A DNA stretch of 64,000 bases from Verrucomicrobiota bacterium (GTDB taxonomy: Bacteria; Verrucomicrobiota; Verrucomicrobiia; Limisphaerales; UBA9464): the NCBI GenBank assembly GCA_016871805.1, contig VHCG01000013.1:1-64000 (forward strand). Direction: 5' to 3'. Of this stretch, positions 29,134 to 38,678 are shown piece by piece. The notes beneath the pieces were generated by a model. That model saw nothing but the letters and a program-made list of their open reading frames with translations, made no database searches and was not told the origin of the DNA. Numbering within the stretch: position 1 is the stretch's first letter; each line of letters opens with the position of its first letter. Made by a program: the position numbers and the translations under genes.

Positions 29134-31473
29134 TCAGGGATTGTGGGCGCGGACTGGGGCGGCGCCCTGGGGGCGGCATTTCACGAGGGTGTCGACATCG
29201 AGGATCAGACCCACCCGGCCATCCCCCAGGATGGCGGCACCGGCGAGCAGGTTCTGGTTCCGGAAGGTCTGGCCGAGGTTCTTGATCACCACCTCCTGCT
29301 TGCCGATCAGCTCGTCGACCAGAAGACCGCGAGCGTCGTCACCCGACTCGACCACCACCACGATCCCTTCCGACGGATCATTGGACCGGGTCGGGATGCC
29401 GAGATGGCGTCCGAGGCGCAGGATGGGGGTGAGACGACCGCGCACCGTGACCACCTCGCCCTTCTCGTGGACGGTCTTCACGGAGCCGGGTTCGGGTCGG
29501 ATCGATTCGCGGACGGCGAGGGACGGAACGATGAACCGTTCCTCGCCCACACCCACGATCAGGCTGTCGATGATCGCGAGGGTGAGCGGCAGAAGGATGG
29601 CGAACGAGGTCCCCTTTCCCTGGGTGGACTGGATCTCGATCTTGCCGTGGAGCTTGTCGATGTTGCGTCGGACAACATCCATGCCGACGCCCCGTCCGGA
29701 GAGGTCGGTGATGGTCTCGGCCGTCGAGAATCCGGGCGCGAAGATCAGGGCGAAGATGTCGGGATCCTCCAGGACGGCATCCGGCGCGATGAGCCCCCGC
29801 TCCCGGGCCTTGGCCAGAATCCGTTCGCGGTTCAGTCCGCGGCCATCGTCCTCGATCCGGATCACGATGCCCCCGCGCTGGTGGGCGGCCGACAGTCGGA
29901 TGGTTCCCTGCCGGGGTTTGCCGACGGCCTCGCGTTCGTCGGGCATCTCGATGCCATGGTCGGCCGAGTTCCGGATCATGTGCACCAGAGGGTCGGCCAG
30001 CTCCTCGACCAGGTTCCGGTCCAGCTCGGTCTCCTCGCCGTCGAGGACCAACTGGAGCTGCTTGTGCTGCTGGGTGGCGAGGTCCCGGACCAGCCGGGTC
30101 ATCTTCTGGAACGTGCCGCGGATCGGCACCATCCGGAGGGACATCGCGTTCCGCTGGAGCTCCGAGGTGATCCGCCCGAGGGTCCGCAGGCTTCGGGAAA
30201 GACCGCTGTCGGCCAGCCTCTGGATCTCCGGATGCTGGACGACCATCGACTGGGCGATGACGAGTTCCCCGACGAGGTCGACCAGGGCGTCGAGCTTCCG
30301 GGTGTCGAGCTTCACGAACCCGGAGGCCCCATCGGCGGCAGCCGTATCCCGTCGGGGAGCCGCCCCGCCCGGCTCCGCAGCTTTCGGGTCCGCGACCGGA
30401 ACGGAAGTCGCGGCCACGGGACCCGTCGGGGATGGAACCGGGACCGGAGGTGTCGCCGGAACCACCGGGGCCACCGGGGCTACCGGGGCTACCGGGGCCA
30501 CCGGAAGCGCCGGAACGACGGGGACCGATGCCGATGCCGATGCAGGAACCGCCTCGCCCCGGAGCGCCGCCTTGAGCCGCTGGGTGAGCTGCCGGGTCGG
30601 CACCACGATGGGCGCACCCGCATTCGTGCCCTGGATCTGGACCCCGATCTCCGCCGTGTACTGCCGGAGCGTGTCGGCACCGGCCAGGATCAGGTCGATG
30701 ATGCCCTTGTGGATCTGGAGCTCGGAGCGACGGACGGCATCGAGCAATGACTCCAGGTTGTGGGCGAGATCCCGCAGGGCGTCCAGGTGGAGGAACCCGG
30801 CCCCTCCCTTGAACGTGTGGAAGGCGCGGAAGATGGAGTTGATCGTGTTGGCGTCAGTCGGTCGTTCCTCCAGCACGAGGACACCCTGTTCGATGTTCTT
30901 TTGAAGCTCCTGGGATTCCCCATGGAATTCCCGCAGAAGGTCGGCGTCATCCTTCAGGTTGAGTCGGATGGCCGGCTCGTCCCCCGCCGCCGCGGCGGCG
31001 GGGGAGGACGGCGGGGAGACGACCGGAGCGGAAGGGGGGGTGGGTGCCACCACGACAGGTGCCGACGCGGTTGGGACCGCAGGCGTGGGTTTCGCCACCG
31101 GCGAGGGGGCGGACGGGGCGGTGCTGGGGATCCATTCCGGGGGACAGGCCGGCAGGGCCGCCCCCTTCTTCCAGACCCCGAGGGCCTCCGTCATCCAGGC
31201 ATGCCACGCATTCAGGTTCCGGATGTCGTCGACACCGAACACCCCGGTGCCGTCCAGGATCCTCTCGAACCAGCCCCGGGCGGTCCCGATGCCCTGCACC
31301 AGCTCGGGAGGCGCCACGGGAACGGTGAACTCCTCCAAGTCCATCAGGAGGCTGTTCAACGGCAGCAGGCCGCTGTCCCTGCCCTCCTCCACGAATGCGA
31401 GTTCGAACCCCATCTTCCCCACGATTTCCGACGCCATCTCGGTGGCGTCCGGGTTGGGTCGGGCAGGGTCCAT
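29134..31473 (-). CDS. cheA: Chemotaxis histidine kinase CheA
   Basis: HPt FRAFHTFKGGAGFL; LVGELVIAQSMV; HMIRNSADHGIEMPDERE; GRGVGMDVVRRNI; CheW-like C-terminus; N-terminal extension of about 150 aa. Confidence 0.95.
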   Translation of the reverse strand: MDPARPNPDATEMASEIVGKMGFELAFVEEGRDSGLLPLNSLLMDLEEFTVPVAPPELVQGIGTARGWFERILDGTGVFGVDDIRNLNAWHAWMTEALGVWKKGAALPACPPEWIPSTAPSAPSPVAKPTPAVPTASAPVVVAPTPPSAPVVSPPSSPAAAAAGDEPAIRLNLKDDADLLREFHGESQELQKNIEQGVLVLEERPTDANTINSIFRAFHTFKGGAGFLHLDALRDLAHNLESLLDAVRRSELQIHKGIIDLILAGADTLRQYTAEIGVQIQGTNAGAPIVVPTRQLTQRLKAALRGEAVPASASASVPVVPALPVAPVAPVAPVAPVVPATPPVPVPSPTGPVAATSVPVADPKAAEPGGAAPRRDTAAADGASGFVKLDTRKLDALVDLVGELVIAQSMVVQHPEIQRLADSGLSRSLRTLGRITSELQRNAMSLRMVPIRGTFQKMTRLVRDLATQQHKQLQLVLDGEETELDRNLVEELADPLVHMIRNSADHGIEMPDEREAVGKPRQGTIRLSAAHQRGGIVIRIEDDGRGLNRERILAKARERGLIAPDAVLEDPDIFALIFAPGFSTAETITDLSGRGVGMDVVRRNIDKLHGKIEIQSTQGKGTSFAILLPLTLAIIDSLIVGVGEERFIVPSLAVRESIRPEPGSVKTVHEKGEVVTVRGRLTPILRLGRHLGIPTRSNDPSEGIVVVVESGDDARGLLVDELIGKQEVVIKNLGQTFRNQNLLAGAAILGDGRVGLILDVDTLVKCRPQGAAPVRAHNP
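30456..30505. repeat. Short 9-bp tandem repeat (ggggctacc-type) in the CheA linker
   Basis: Encodes (PVA)n within PVAPVAPVAPVAPVVPATPP. Confidence 0.6.
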
Positions 31474-31576
31474 TGCCCGGTGAAACTAGCCGCGTCCCAC
31501 GTCGTGGATCGACTTTTTTGTGCCGCTCCAGGGAATGGTGAAGGCACACGGCATCCGGTCCAGGACGGGCCGCCGC

Positions 31577-33106
31577 TCAGCCGGCGGCTCCGAACCGCTC
31601 CGCCATGCGTCTCCGGACCTCGTCGTCCATGCGGATCAACGGCGGCCAAGGCCGACGGAACCCTTCCCCGGGGATCTTGCGGGTGGCGTCGAAGCCCATC
31701 TTGCCACCGACCGCGATCTCGCTCGTCGCATGGTCCAGGACGTCCGCCGGTCCGCGGGTGATGAGGCTGTCCCGCTGGGGGTCGGTGTCGGCGAAGAGAT
31801 GGAACAGGACCTCGCTGAGGTTGTGCACGTTGACGTCGGCATCCACCACGATGATGTACTTGGTGAACATCATCTGACCCATGCCCCAGAGGCCGTGCAT
31901 TATTTTGTAGGCCTGCATCGGGTAGGTCTTCCGGATGCTGACCACGACGAGGTTGTGGAAGGTGCCTTCCGCCGGAAGGGCCATGTCCACGATCTCGGGG
32001 AAGTTCATCTGGAAGATCGGGAGGAACAGCTTCACCGAGGCCGCGCCGATGTAGAAATCCTCCATGGGGGGGATGCCCACGATCGTCGCCGGGTAGACCG
32101 CGTCCCGACGATGGGTCACGGCCGTCACATGGAACACCGGGTACGGCTCCGGGAGGGTGTAGTAGCCGGTGTGGTCCCCGAACGGACCCTCCATCCGCAA
32201 CGGCTCGGTGGGATCGACGTATCCCTCGATGACGAAGTCGGCGTTTGCCGGGACCAGGAGGTCGTTGGTCTCGCACTTCACCAGATCGATCGACTTCTTC
32301 CGGAGATATCCGGCGAGCAGGAACTCATCGAGCCCGTCCGGCAGGGGTGCCGTGGCCGCGAACGGGAACATGGGATCGCCGCCCAGGAAGATAGCGACGG
32401 GCATCCGCTGGCCGGTCTCGTAGTAGCGACGGCCATGCCGTGCGGCCACCTTCTGCAGCTGCCAGTGGAGGCCTGTCGAACGGTCGTCATAGACCTGGAT
32501 CCGGTACATGCCGACGTTGCGGTCCCCAGTGTCCGGATCCTGGGTCACGACGCACGGCAGGGTGACGAACCGGCCTCCGTCCAGCGGCCAGCACTTGAGG
32601 ATGGGGATGTCCTGGAGCGTGGGCGGAAACGGATCCGTCCCCTTCCTCCAATCCGGCGCGTCGGGCCAGGCATCCGTGCGACCCGCGGGGGCCTCGTAGC
32701 GGTGGATGACGTCCTTGCAGGGTCCCGACCGCACGGTCCGGGGTCGTGCATGACGAAGCTCGAGGGCGGTCCCGAGGATCTTCATCGCCTGCTTCAGGGT
32801 CGCCGGGGGCTTGGCCTTCATCAGGAACCCCAGCTCCTGGGCGGCGGCATCGACCGTGTCGCGCCCCATGCTCAGCGCCATCCGCTTCCACGATCCCAGC
32901 GTGTTGACCGCAACGGGGAACGGGGAGATCCGCCCCTGGATGGTGGGCTTTTCGAACAGGAGGGCCTTGCCACCCCCCGGCTTCTTCATCTCGAGATCGG
33001 CGATCGCCGTGATCTCGAGTTCGGTGGCCACGGGCACGGAGATCCGCATCAACTCACCCGCTTCATCGAGATGCTGAACCCAGTCGCGGAACGATTCGAA
33101 CGCCAT
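31577..33106 (-). CDS. UbiD family decarboxylase
   Basis: 509 aa; FEKPTIQGRISPFPVAVNTLGSWKRMALSMG; EGPFGDHTGYYTLPEPYPVFHVTAVTHRRDAVYPATIVGIPPMEDFYIG. Confidence 0.95.
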   Translation of the reverse strand: MAFESFRDWVQHLDEAGELMRISVPVATELEITAIADLEMKKPGGGKALLFEKPTIQGRISPFPVAVNTLGSWKRMALSMGRDTVDAAAQELGFLMKAKPPATLKQAMKILGTALELRHARPRTVRSGPCKDVIHRYEAPAGRTDAWPDAPDWRKGTDPFPPTLQDIPILKCWPLDGGRFVTLPCVVTQDPDTGDRNVGMYRIQVYDDRSTGLHWQLQKVAARHGRRYYETGQRMPVAIFLGGDPMFPFAATAPLPDGLDEFLLAGYLRKKSIDLVKCETNDLLVPANADFVIEGYVDPTEPLRMEGPFGDHTGYYTLPEPYPVFHVTAVTHRRDAVYPATIVGIPPMEDFYIGAASVKLFLPIFQMNFPEIVDMALPAEGTFHNLVVVSIRKTYPMQAYKIMHGLWGMGQMMFTKYIIVVDADVNVHNLSEVLFHLFADTDPQRDSLITRGPADVLDHATSEIAVGGKMGFDATRKIPGEGFRRPWPPLIRMDDEVRRRMAERFGAAG

Positions 33107-33179
33107 GAATCGACGGTATCGCGGGTTCGCGGGAGGGAAAACGTTAGACCTTGATTCTTATCATATCCCGGATCTCGCG

Positions 33180-33208
33180 TTGGCGTTTTTGAGAAACCCA
33201 TCTAATAT
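33180..33208 (+). promoter_or_regulatory. Putative sigma70 promoter: TTGGCG-17 bp-TAATAT
   Basis: Consensus-like boxes with 17-bp spacing immediately upstream of the PEP-CTERM gene ATG at 33218. Confidence 0.6.
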
Positions 33209-33217
33209 TGAAATACT

Positions 33218-33874
33218 ATGACTATCCGAAACAAGTTGTGCTGGGTGGGGATCGCAGCGGCGTCGCTCTGGATCACCGCAAGGGCAGGTACCAACGGCTT
33301 CTACATCCCCACCTTCCGGGGCGGGCCGGGGACGACCTCCTCCCTCTGGGAAACCTTCACGGTGCCGACCGGCGCTCCGGGCAATCGACCCAACGCCGGC
33401 ACCGATCTCTCGCCGGTGCTAAGCCAATGGGCCCAGGGAGCTCTCATCACCGGGACGGGCAATATCTACAACATGACCGAGGCCGGGATGTTCACGATCA
33501 GCTACTCCTCGCCGATCTCTCCGCTCGGGCTCGTGGTGCTCCAGATGCGCACGTTCGGCACGGAGCTGGACTACAACAGCGTCCGGTTGTCCTACGACGG
33601 TGGAGTGCTGTTGACGACGCGGACGGAGACCGATCGCGTCCGGGTCGGACAGCCTGGAACCCCAGGAAGTGGTGTGTTCGTCTCCTCGGCCTGGCAGTGG
33701 GACCTGTCCGGTCGCAACATTAGTCAATATTCGATCTCGTTCAACGCCGCGGAGCACAGCCTGAGCTTCGACTCCGGGCTGCTAGACGTGCAGGCGGTGC
33801 CCGAGCCAGGAACCCTCGCCCTGATGGCCATTGGGGCGGGCTTCCTCGTCGTGGGACTGCGCCGCCGCAAGTGA
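33218..33874 (+). CDS. PEP-CTERM sorting domain-containing protein
   Basis: Signal peptide; C-terminus VPEPGTLALMAIGAGFLVVGLRRRK. Confidence 0.93.
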   Translation: MTIRNKLCWVGIAAASLWITARAGTNGFYIPTFRGGPGTTSSLWETFTVPTGAPGNRPNAGTDLSPVLSQWAQGALITGTGNIYNMTEAGMFTISYSSPISPLGLVVLQMRTFGTELDYNSVRLSYDGGVLLTTRTETDRVRVGQPGTPGSGVFVSSAWQWDLSGRNISQYSISFNAAEHSLSFDSGLLDVQAVPEPGTLALMAIGAGFLVVGLRRRK

Positions 33875-33942
33875 GAGGTCCCGTGAATAAAATCGCCGGA
33901 GTCGATCGGTGATTTCTGGTGTCGGATCCGTAGGTTGATCCC

Positions 33943-35265
33943 ATGCGAGAGTCCTGGAAGTCCTGCAAGCTCGGAATCTCTCAAAGTGCTTTCTGGGGGG
34001 TGCTGGCCTGCGGTTGGATGCTGGCCCGTGTGCTCGGAGGCGAGTTCTCCGTCGCCCCAGCGGCGCCGTCGATGGACCGCTGGATGTATTCGTTCGGCGA
34101 TTTCCTGGGCGACCGCTCGGTCGCGCCGAACTTCGCCTCCTTCGACCCCCGGTTCGACACCTGGGACGCCCAGTACCTCATGGGCTGGGACACCGATGGG
34201 CTCGTCGTGACGAATGCCGGTCCCTCCCGCTACCTGCTGCGACGCGCCCGCCTGGAGGTCCGCAACACGGTCAACAACGCGTTCGTCTACGACGCGACCT
34301 TCGACCCCTACCTGACCTACGCGACCAACCAGCCGGGATACATGCCGGACGCGGATCCGGGGCGTCCAGTGCAACTCTACGGTGCCGGGTTCCGGAACGG
34401 GTTCACCGCCGCCACCTTCCTTGAGAATTCCCCCTACGGACGGATCAATCCGATCACCTCCGGCAACATCTCGATCGGCACCCGCAACGCGTTCGCGGCG
34501 ATGTTCGGGGATCAGGGCCAGCTGGTGGATGTCTCCAACAACGTGGGACAGGCGAATCCCGAGTGGACCCAGCCGCCATTCGAGGTCCGCCCCTGGGCCG
34601 TCGGAACCACCACCCATGCGGCCCCGGGGGAGCTCGTTCCCGAGGATGCCCTCTTCACGTTCGACATCGACCTCAAGGATCCGTGGATCGTCGGATACCT
34701 CCAATCGGCCCTCAACGAGGGACGGCTCCGACTGATCCTCGCGTCGTTGTCACCGGCGAACCAGGTGACGCCCGGCGGAACCGGCGGCGGTGGAGCCGGC
34801 GCCTATCCCCAATGGGCGACCCGCGAGAACCTGCTGTTCGCCCCCCCCAGGCTGATCCTCGAAGGGGTCGTCGTGGGCCCGGAGGACACGGATCAGGACG
34901 GTCTGTCGGACGACTGGGAACGCTTCCATTTTGGATCCCTCGACAAGGGTGCCGCGGACGATACCGACCAGGATCGATCGACGGAACTTGCCGAATATCA
35001 GACGGGCACCGATCCGAATTCCCCCAGCAGCTCTCTTCGGATCGACAGCGTGAAGTGGGATGGGGATCGCAATGCCACTCTCGGGTTCCCAACGGCCCCG
35101 AGCCGGAGCTACCAGGTGGAGACCAGCTATGATCTCCAATCGTGGTGGCCGGCCCAGGGCGGCCTGACCTACCCGAGCCCAGGCCGTGCACTCTTCGTGG
35201 AGCAACGTCTCACAGATCCTCCGATACCACCGGCCCAGGCGTACTACCGGGTCGTCGCAGAGTAG
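33943..35265 (+). CDS. Secreted protein with thrombospondin type 3-like calcium-binding repeats
   Basis: Signal peptide-like N-terminus; DTDQDGLSDDWERF...DDTDQDRSTELAEYQTGTDP; C-terminal SYQVETSYDLQSWWPA...YYRVVAE. Confidence 0.65.
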   Translation: MRESWKSCKLGISQSAFWGVLACGWMLARVLGGEFSVAPAAPSMDRWMYSFGDFLGDRSVAPNFASFDPRFDTWDAQYLMGWDTDGLVVTNAGPSRYLLRRARLEVRNTVNNAFVYDATFDPYLTYATNQPGYMPDADPGRPVQLYGAGFRNGFTAATFLENSPYGRINPITSGNISIGTRNAFAAMFGDQGQLVDVSNNVGQANPEWTQPPFEVRPWAVGTTTHAAPGELVPEDALFTFDIDLKDPWIVGYLQSALNEGRLRLILASLSPANQVTPGGTGGGGAGAYPQWATRENLLFAPPRLILEGVVVGPEDTDQDGLSDDWERFHFGSLDKGAADDTDQDRSTELAEYQTGTDPNSPSSSLRIDSVKWDGDRNATLGFPTAPSRSYQVETSYDLQSWWPAQGGLTYPSPGRALFVEQRLTDPPIPPAQAYYRVVAE

Positions 35266-35347
35266 GAAGCGACGGGATCAGGACGGGTTCCCGAATCCCC
35301 ACCTCTGAAAGGACTTGGGCCCCGAGCTCCCCTTCTCGAAGCGTCGC

Positions 35348-37300
35348 TCAGGGCACCGGGGCGATCCGGTGGAAGCGGCGGGGTAAGTCTGCCGGCTCGG
35401 AAAGATACAGCGTCATGCCCGTGCCCGGCAGGACCGGACCCGGACGGGGCGTCAGATTGCCCAGGTCGTCTCCTTGCTCCACGAGATAGTTGGTCCCAAG
35501 GGCGGTCCCAAACTGGATCTCGGGTTCCCCGGTAAGCCCGTCGATGTCGATGTGGATCTGACCCGGCAGAAGGGGATTCAGCACCTCCATGGGACGCATC
35601 ATGTCGTTGTCCTCATGGTCGAGGATGTGGCAGTGGTACACGTACGGGCCCCTGAACTGGGGCTCGGTCGGCCATTGCATGACCACGCGGGTGATGGCCT
35701 GTGGACCACAGCGGACCACATCCTTCGGTCCCAGTTCGTTGGGAAGAGCCGGTCTGCGCTTGGCGCCCGTGGTGTAGACCTCCAACGGCTTCAATCGTCC
35801 CAGCAGGCGATCGGTGATGTAGTTGGACACGCTCGTGGCCTGATTGGTCCCAAACGGCATCCGATCCAGGACAAAGAAGTCCAGAAGGTGGATGTGCATG
35901 GGATGGGCCTCCGGTGAGAGGTTCACAAACTGCCAGATCTCGATGTCGCCGGCCCTCGGGGTCTCCGTCACCGGGTCCATGAACCGTCGCATGTTCAGCG
36001 AGGCGAACAGGTTGGTGTCACGGCTGAAGACCAGGCCCGGGAATGGGGTTTCGATCGCCAGATCCAGCGTGACAGTCCGGGTCCGCACCGCCCGCTTCGC
36101 CAGATCCGTGGCGACCACCGGGTTGGTCACCAGCACGCTCGGGAGACGACTCGGATCCGGTGACGGATCTTTCTGCTGCACCCGGAACTGGAGGAAGGTG
36201 CCCCCGAGGACATTGAGGGGTTCAAAAGGAGGAAGCGCGCGGGAATCGTCATCGAACGAATTGGTGACGATGAGCTGCGTCCCGTTGGTGAGGCCCGAGA
36301 AATCCACGACGACCTCCGCCCGTTCCCCGGGCATCATGCGGAGCGTGGAGACGAGCTGGTTGGTCAGGGCGATCCGGACCGGTGACGCGAGGAACCCATC
36401 GTCCGTCGCGATCTGGTCCATCGGATAACTTTGCCCCTCCTTGAGGAGTGCCAATCCCAGGGTCCGGAACCCACACCCGTTCAGGATCCGGAACCGATAC
36501 TTGCGGGGCTCCACCTCGAGGTAGGGGGCGATCTTGCCGTTGACGACAGGAAGATGGTGCCAGGGGGGAACCCCGACCGACAGGAGCGTCGCCGGACTCG
36601 TGTTCGTCTGCAGATCCCGGTCCTGGAAGGCCAGCGGGATGTCATAGGCGCCGGAGGGCAGGCCCAGCGGCTCCTCCACGGCGGGATTCTGGAGCAGATA
36701 GAAGCCGGTGAGTCCGGCATAGACGTTGTTGGCGGTCACGCCGATCGCATGGTCGTGGTACCAGAGGGTCTCGTGGTCTCCGCTAAGATCGGTGTTGTCA
36801 TAGTAGTAGACCCGCTCTTCGCCGGGCCGGAACCATGCGGTCGGGTGCCCGTCGAACTGCGGCTGGTTCGCGCCGCCATGGAGGTGGACGACGTTCTGGA
36901 CCAGGCTGCCGTGCACACCATGGTTGTTGGTGTTGGGAGGGAGCCAGGCCGGGTACTCCTTCGGAAGACGATTGATCCAGCGGACGTAGATGGGCTGGTT
37001 TGCCAGGGCCACCAGGGTGGGACCCGGATAGCTCCCGGCATAGCCCCAGACCGGCACCTCCGGGAGGTCCCGATGGAACCGATGCATCAGTTGCTCCATG
37101 GGCATGTCGTAGACCGGGATGCCGTTCGACAGACCCACGGGCTGCGCCACGGCAGGAATCGGCAACGGGTCGACAAACGGGACGAGGTTCGTCACCGCCA
37201 TCGGAGTCCCGGAGCCGCTGCCGTGTCCGGAATGTCCGGAGTCGGCGGCGCGAAGGACGGAAACGGCGGCAAGCAGCGACAGCAGGAGGAGAAGCTTCAT
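35348..37300 (-). CDS. Multicopper oxidase (CotA/bilirubin oxidase-like)
   Basis: Signal peptide; VVHLHGGANQPQFDG, LWYHDHAIGVT, EAHPMHIHLLDFFVLDR, YVYHCHILDHEDNDMMRP. Confidence 0.95.
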   Translation of the reverse strand: MKLLLLLSLLAAVSVLRAADSGHSGHGSGSGTPMAVTNLVPFVDPLPIPAVAQPVGLSNGIPVYDMPMEQLMHRFHRDLPEVPVWGYAGSYPGPTLVALANQPIYVRWINRLPKEYPAWLPPNTNNHGVHGSLVQNVVHLHGGANQPQFDGHPTAWFRPGEERVYYYDNTDLSGDHETLWYHDHAIGVTANNVYAGLTGFYLLQNPAVEEPLGLPSGAYDIPLAFQDRDLQTNTSPATLLSVGVPPWHHLPVVNGKIAPYLEVEPRKYRFRILNGCGFRTLGLALLKEGQSYPMDQIATDDGFLASPVRIALTNQLVSTLRMMPGERAEVVVDFSGLTNGTQLIVTNSFDDDSRALPPFEPLNVLGGTFLQFRVQQKDPSPDPSRLPSVLVTNPVVATDLAKRAVRTRTVTLDLAIETPFPGLVFSRDTNLFASLNMRRFMDPVTETPRAGDIEIWQFVNLSPEAHPMHIHLLDFFVLDRMPFGTNQATSVSNYITDRLLGRLKPLEVYTTGAKRRPALPNELGPKDVVRCGPQAITRVVMQWPTEPQFRGPYVYHCHILDHEDNDMMRPMEVLNPLLPGQIHIDIDGLTGEPEIQFGTALGTNYLVEQGDDLGNLTPRPGPVLPGTGMTLYLSEPADLPRRFHRIAPVP

Positions 37301-37384
37301 GGCGGGACGCGGATGGCGGAGCCACCCTGGGGCACGCTGCTTCGCCCCGCCAGAGCTGTCGATCACCGGGTTCTCGGAATCCTT

Positions 37385-38566
37385 TTATCCCGTCACAGGA
37401 CTTACACCCCGCGCCTTCAGCTCCGCGAGCGTCCACCGATACTCGCTGACGAGCATGTCCTCGACACGGGCCTGCTTCAGGTCCCTGGGCAGGACCTCCC
37501 AGGTATAGGTCTCCATCTCCAGATGGGAGCAGAGCCGGGGATTCTGCTTCAGGACGTCGAGTGTTCCGCGGAGGTGATCCACCGTCGTGCCGAGCAGGGC
37601 CGTCTCCGGCGCATGCAGCGGGATGTGGAAGTGGATCCGCCATTCGCGGTCGAACTGCGGCCCATCGCTCTCGGAGGTCGCCAGCGCCTGGTCCAGGTCG
37701 GCATGACGGACGAGCTCCCCATCGGCCCGTCGCTCGATCACCTGGTGGAAGTACACGCCATCGTCGAACGAGGGCAGGACCGCCCGGACCTCATGCGTCG
37801 GATGCACGCGGAGCGCGTTGCTGAGGTGGATCTTGCTGATCCGGATCCCGCGCCGATGCAACCGCTGGAGCGCTTCCCCGGGGGACTCGAACTGGAGCGC
37901 AAAGTGGCAGGTATCGTAATTGATGCCCAGGTGCTCTCGAAGCCGCAGATCCCCGGGTCGGTCCGACTCCAGCTGTCCGAAGAAGGCGAGGAACTCGGCG
38001 GTGTTCTCGACCGTGCCGAAAGGCTCCGGCTCGAGCCCAAGGTGGAGCTTACGACCCGTCCGTCGCGTCAGCTGCTCCTGGTGGTCGACACATCGCCACA
38101 GGTGGTGCCGGGCAACGGCCAGCTCACGGGATCCGAGCCCGAACTGCTTGAAGCTCACCGGCACCGTGCTGACGGATCCCTCGACCCCTTCGGGCACGAG
38201 TTCGGCGAGGATGTCGAACAGCCGGTTCGTGTAGGCCAGGCGCTCAGGGGAGGTCCAGTCGGGCTGGCAGACCTGCTCCTTCACCCGGGTTCCATGGAAG
38301 TTGCCGAAGGGAAATCCGTTGATCGTGAAGACGTAGCAGCGGTTGCGCTCGAGCCAACGCTGGAAGTCCCGGAGCGTTCCCGGGACCACCAGTTCCCGGG
38401 AGGCCGCGTCGCTGAGCCGGAGGCCGATCGCATACGGGGCCTCCGGGCAGACCACCCGGCGCACCGCCAGGGTGTGGCGTTCGAGGCTGGCGAGGGTCTC
38501 CGCCCACGTCCCGCCCCGGTGGACGTTCGTGCAGTAGGCCAGGTGGAGTCCGTGGGTGAGTTTCAC
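37385..38566 (-). CDS. EboE-like metabolite traffic protein (xylose isomerase-like TIM barrel)
   Basis: YCTNVHRGGTWAETLASLERH; IGLRLSDAASREL; YVFTINGFPFGNFHGTRVKEQVCQPDWTSPERLAYTNRL; EGSVSTVPVSFK. Confidence 0.8.
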   Translation of the reverse strand: MKLTHGLHLAYCTNVHRGGTWAETLASLERHTLAVRRVVCPEAPYAIGLRLSDAASRELVVPGTLRDFQRWLERNRCYVFTINGFPFGNFHGTRVKEQVCQPDWTSPERLAYTNRLFDILAELVPEGVEGSVSTVPVSFKQFGLGSRELAVARHHLWRCVDHQEQLTRRTGRKLHLGLEPEPFGTVENTAEFLAFFGQLESDRPGDLRLREHLGINYDTCHFALQFESPGEALQRLHRRGIRISKIHLSNALRVHPTHEVRAVLPSFDDGVYFHQVIERRADGELVRHADLDQALATSESDGPQFDREWRIHFHIPLHAPETALLGTTVDHLRGTLDVLKQNPRLCSHLEMETYTWEVLPRDLKQARVEDMLVSEYRWTLAELKARGVSPVTG

Positions 38567-38678
38567 GGCCGACAGGATTCCTGAAACAGAGGCCCGGCGG
38601 AAGTTGAGAGGTGTCCCACCCTCGACATGTCGCGCCGGCGATCTTGCAATCCAGGTCGGCTCCGAAACGCTCCCCGGG

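Noticed and set aside
26085-29285. 1066-aa plus-strand ORF
   Set aside because: Antisense to cheR, mcp and cheW; no recognisable domain and compositional bias of an antisense frame.
30456-30505. CRISPR or regulatory tandem repeat
   Set aside because: It is a 9-bp coding repeat for a (PVA)n linker in CheA with no spacers.
29107-30904. 547-aa and 587-aa plus-strand ORFs
   Set aside because: Antisense to cheA, which has a full set of domain motifs.
36431-38584. 717-aa plus-strand ORF
   Set aside because: Antisense to the multicopper oxidase and EboE-like genes.
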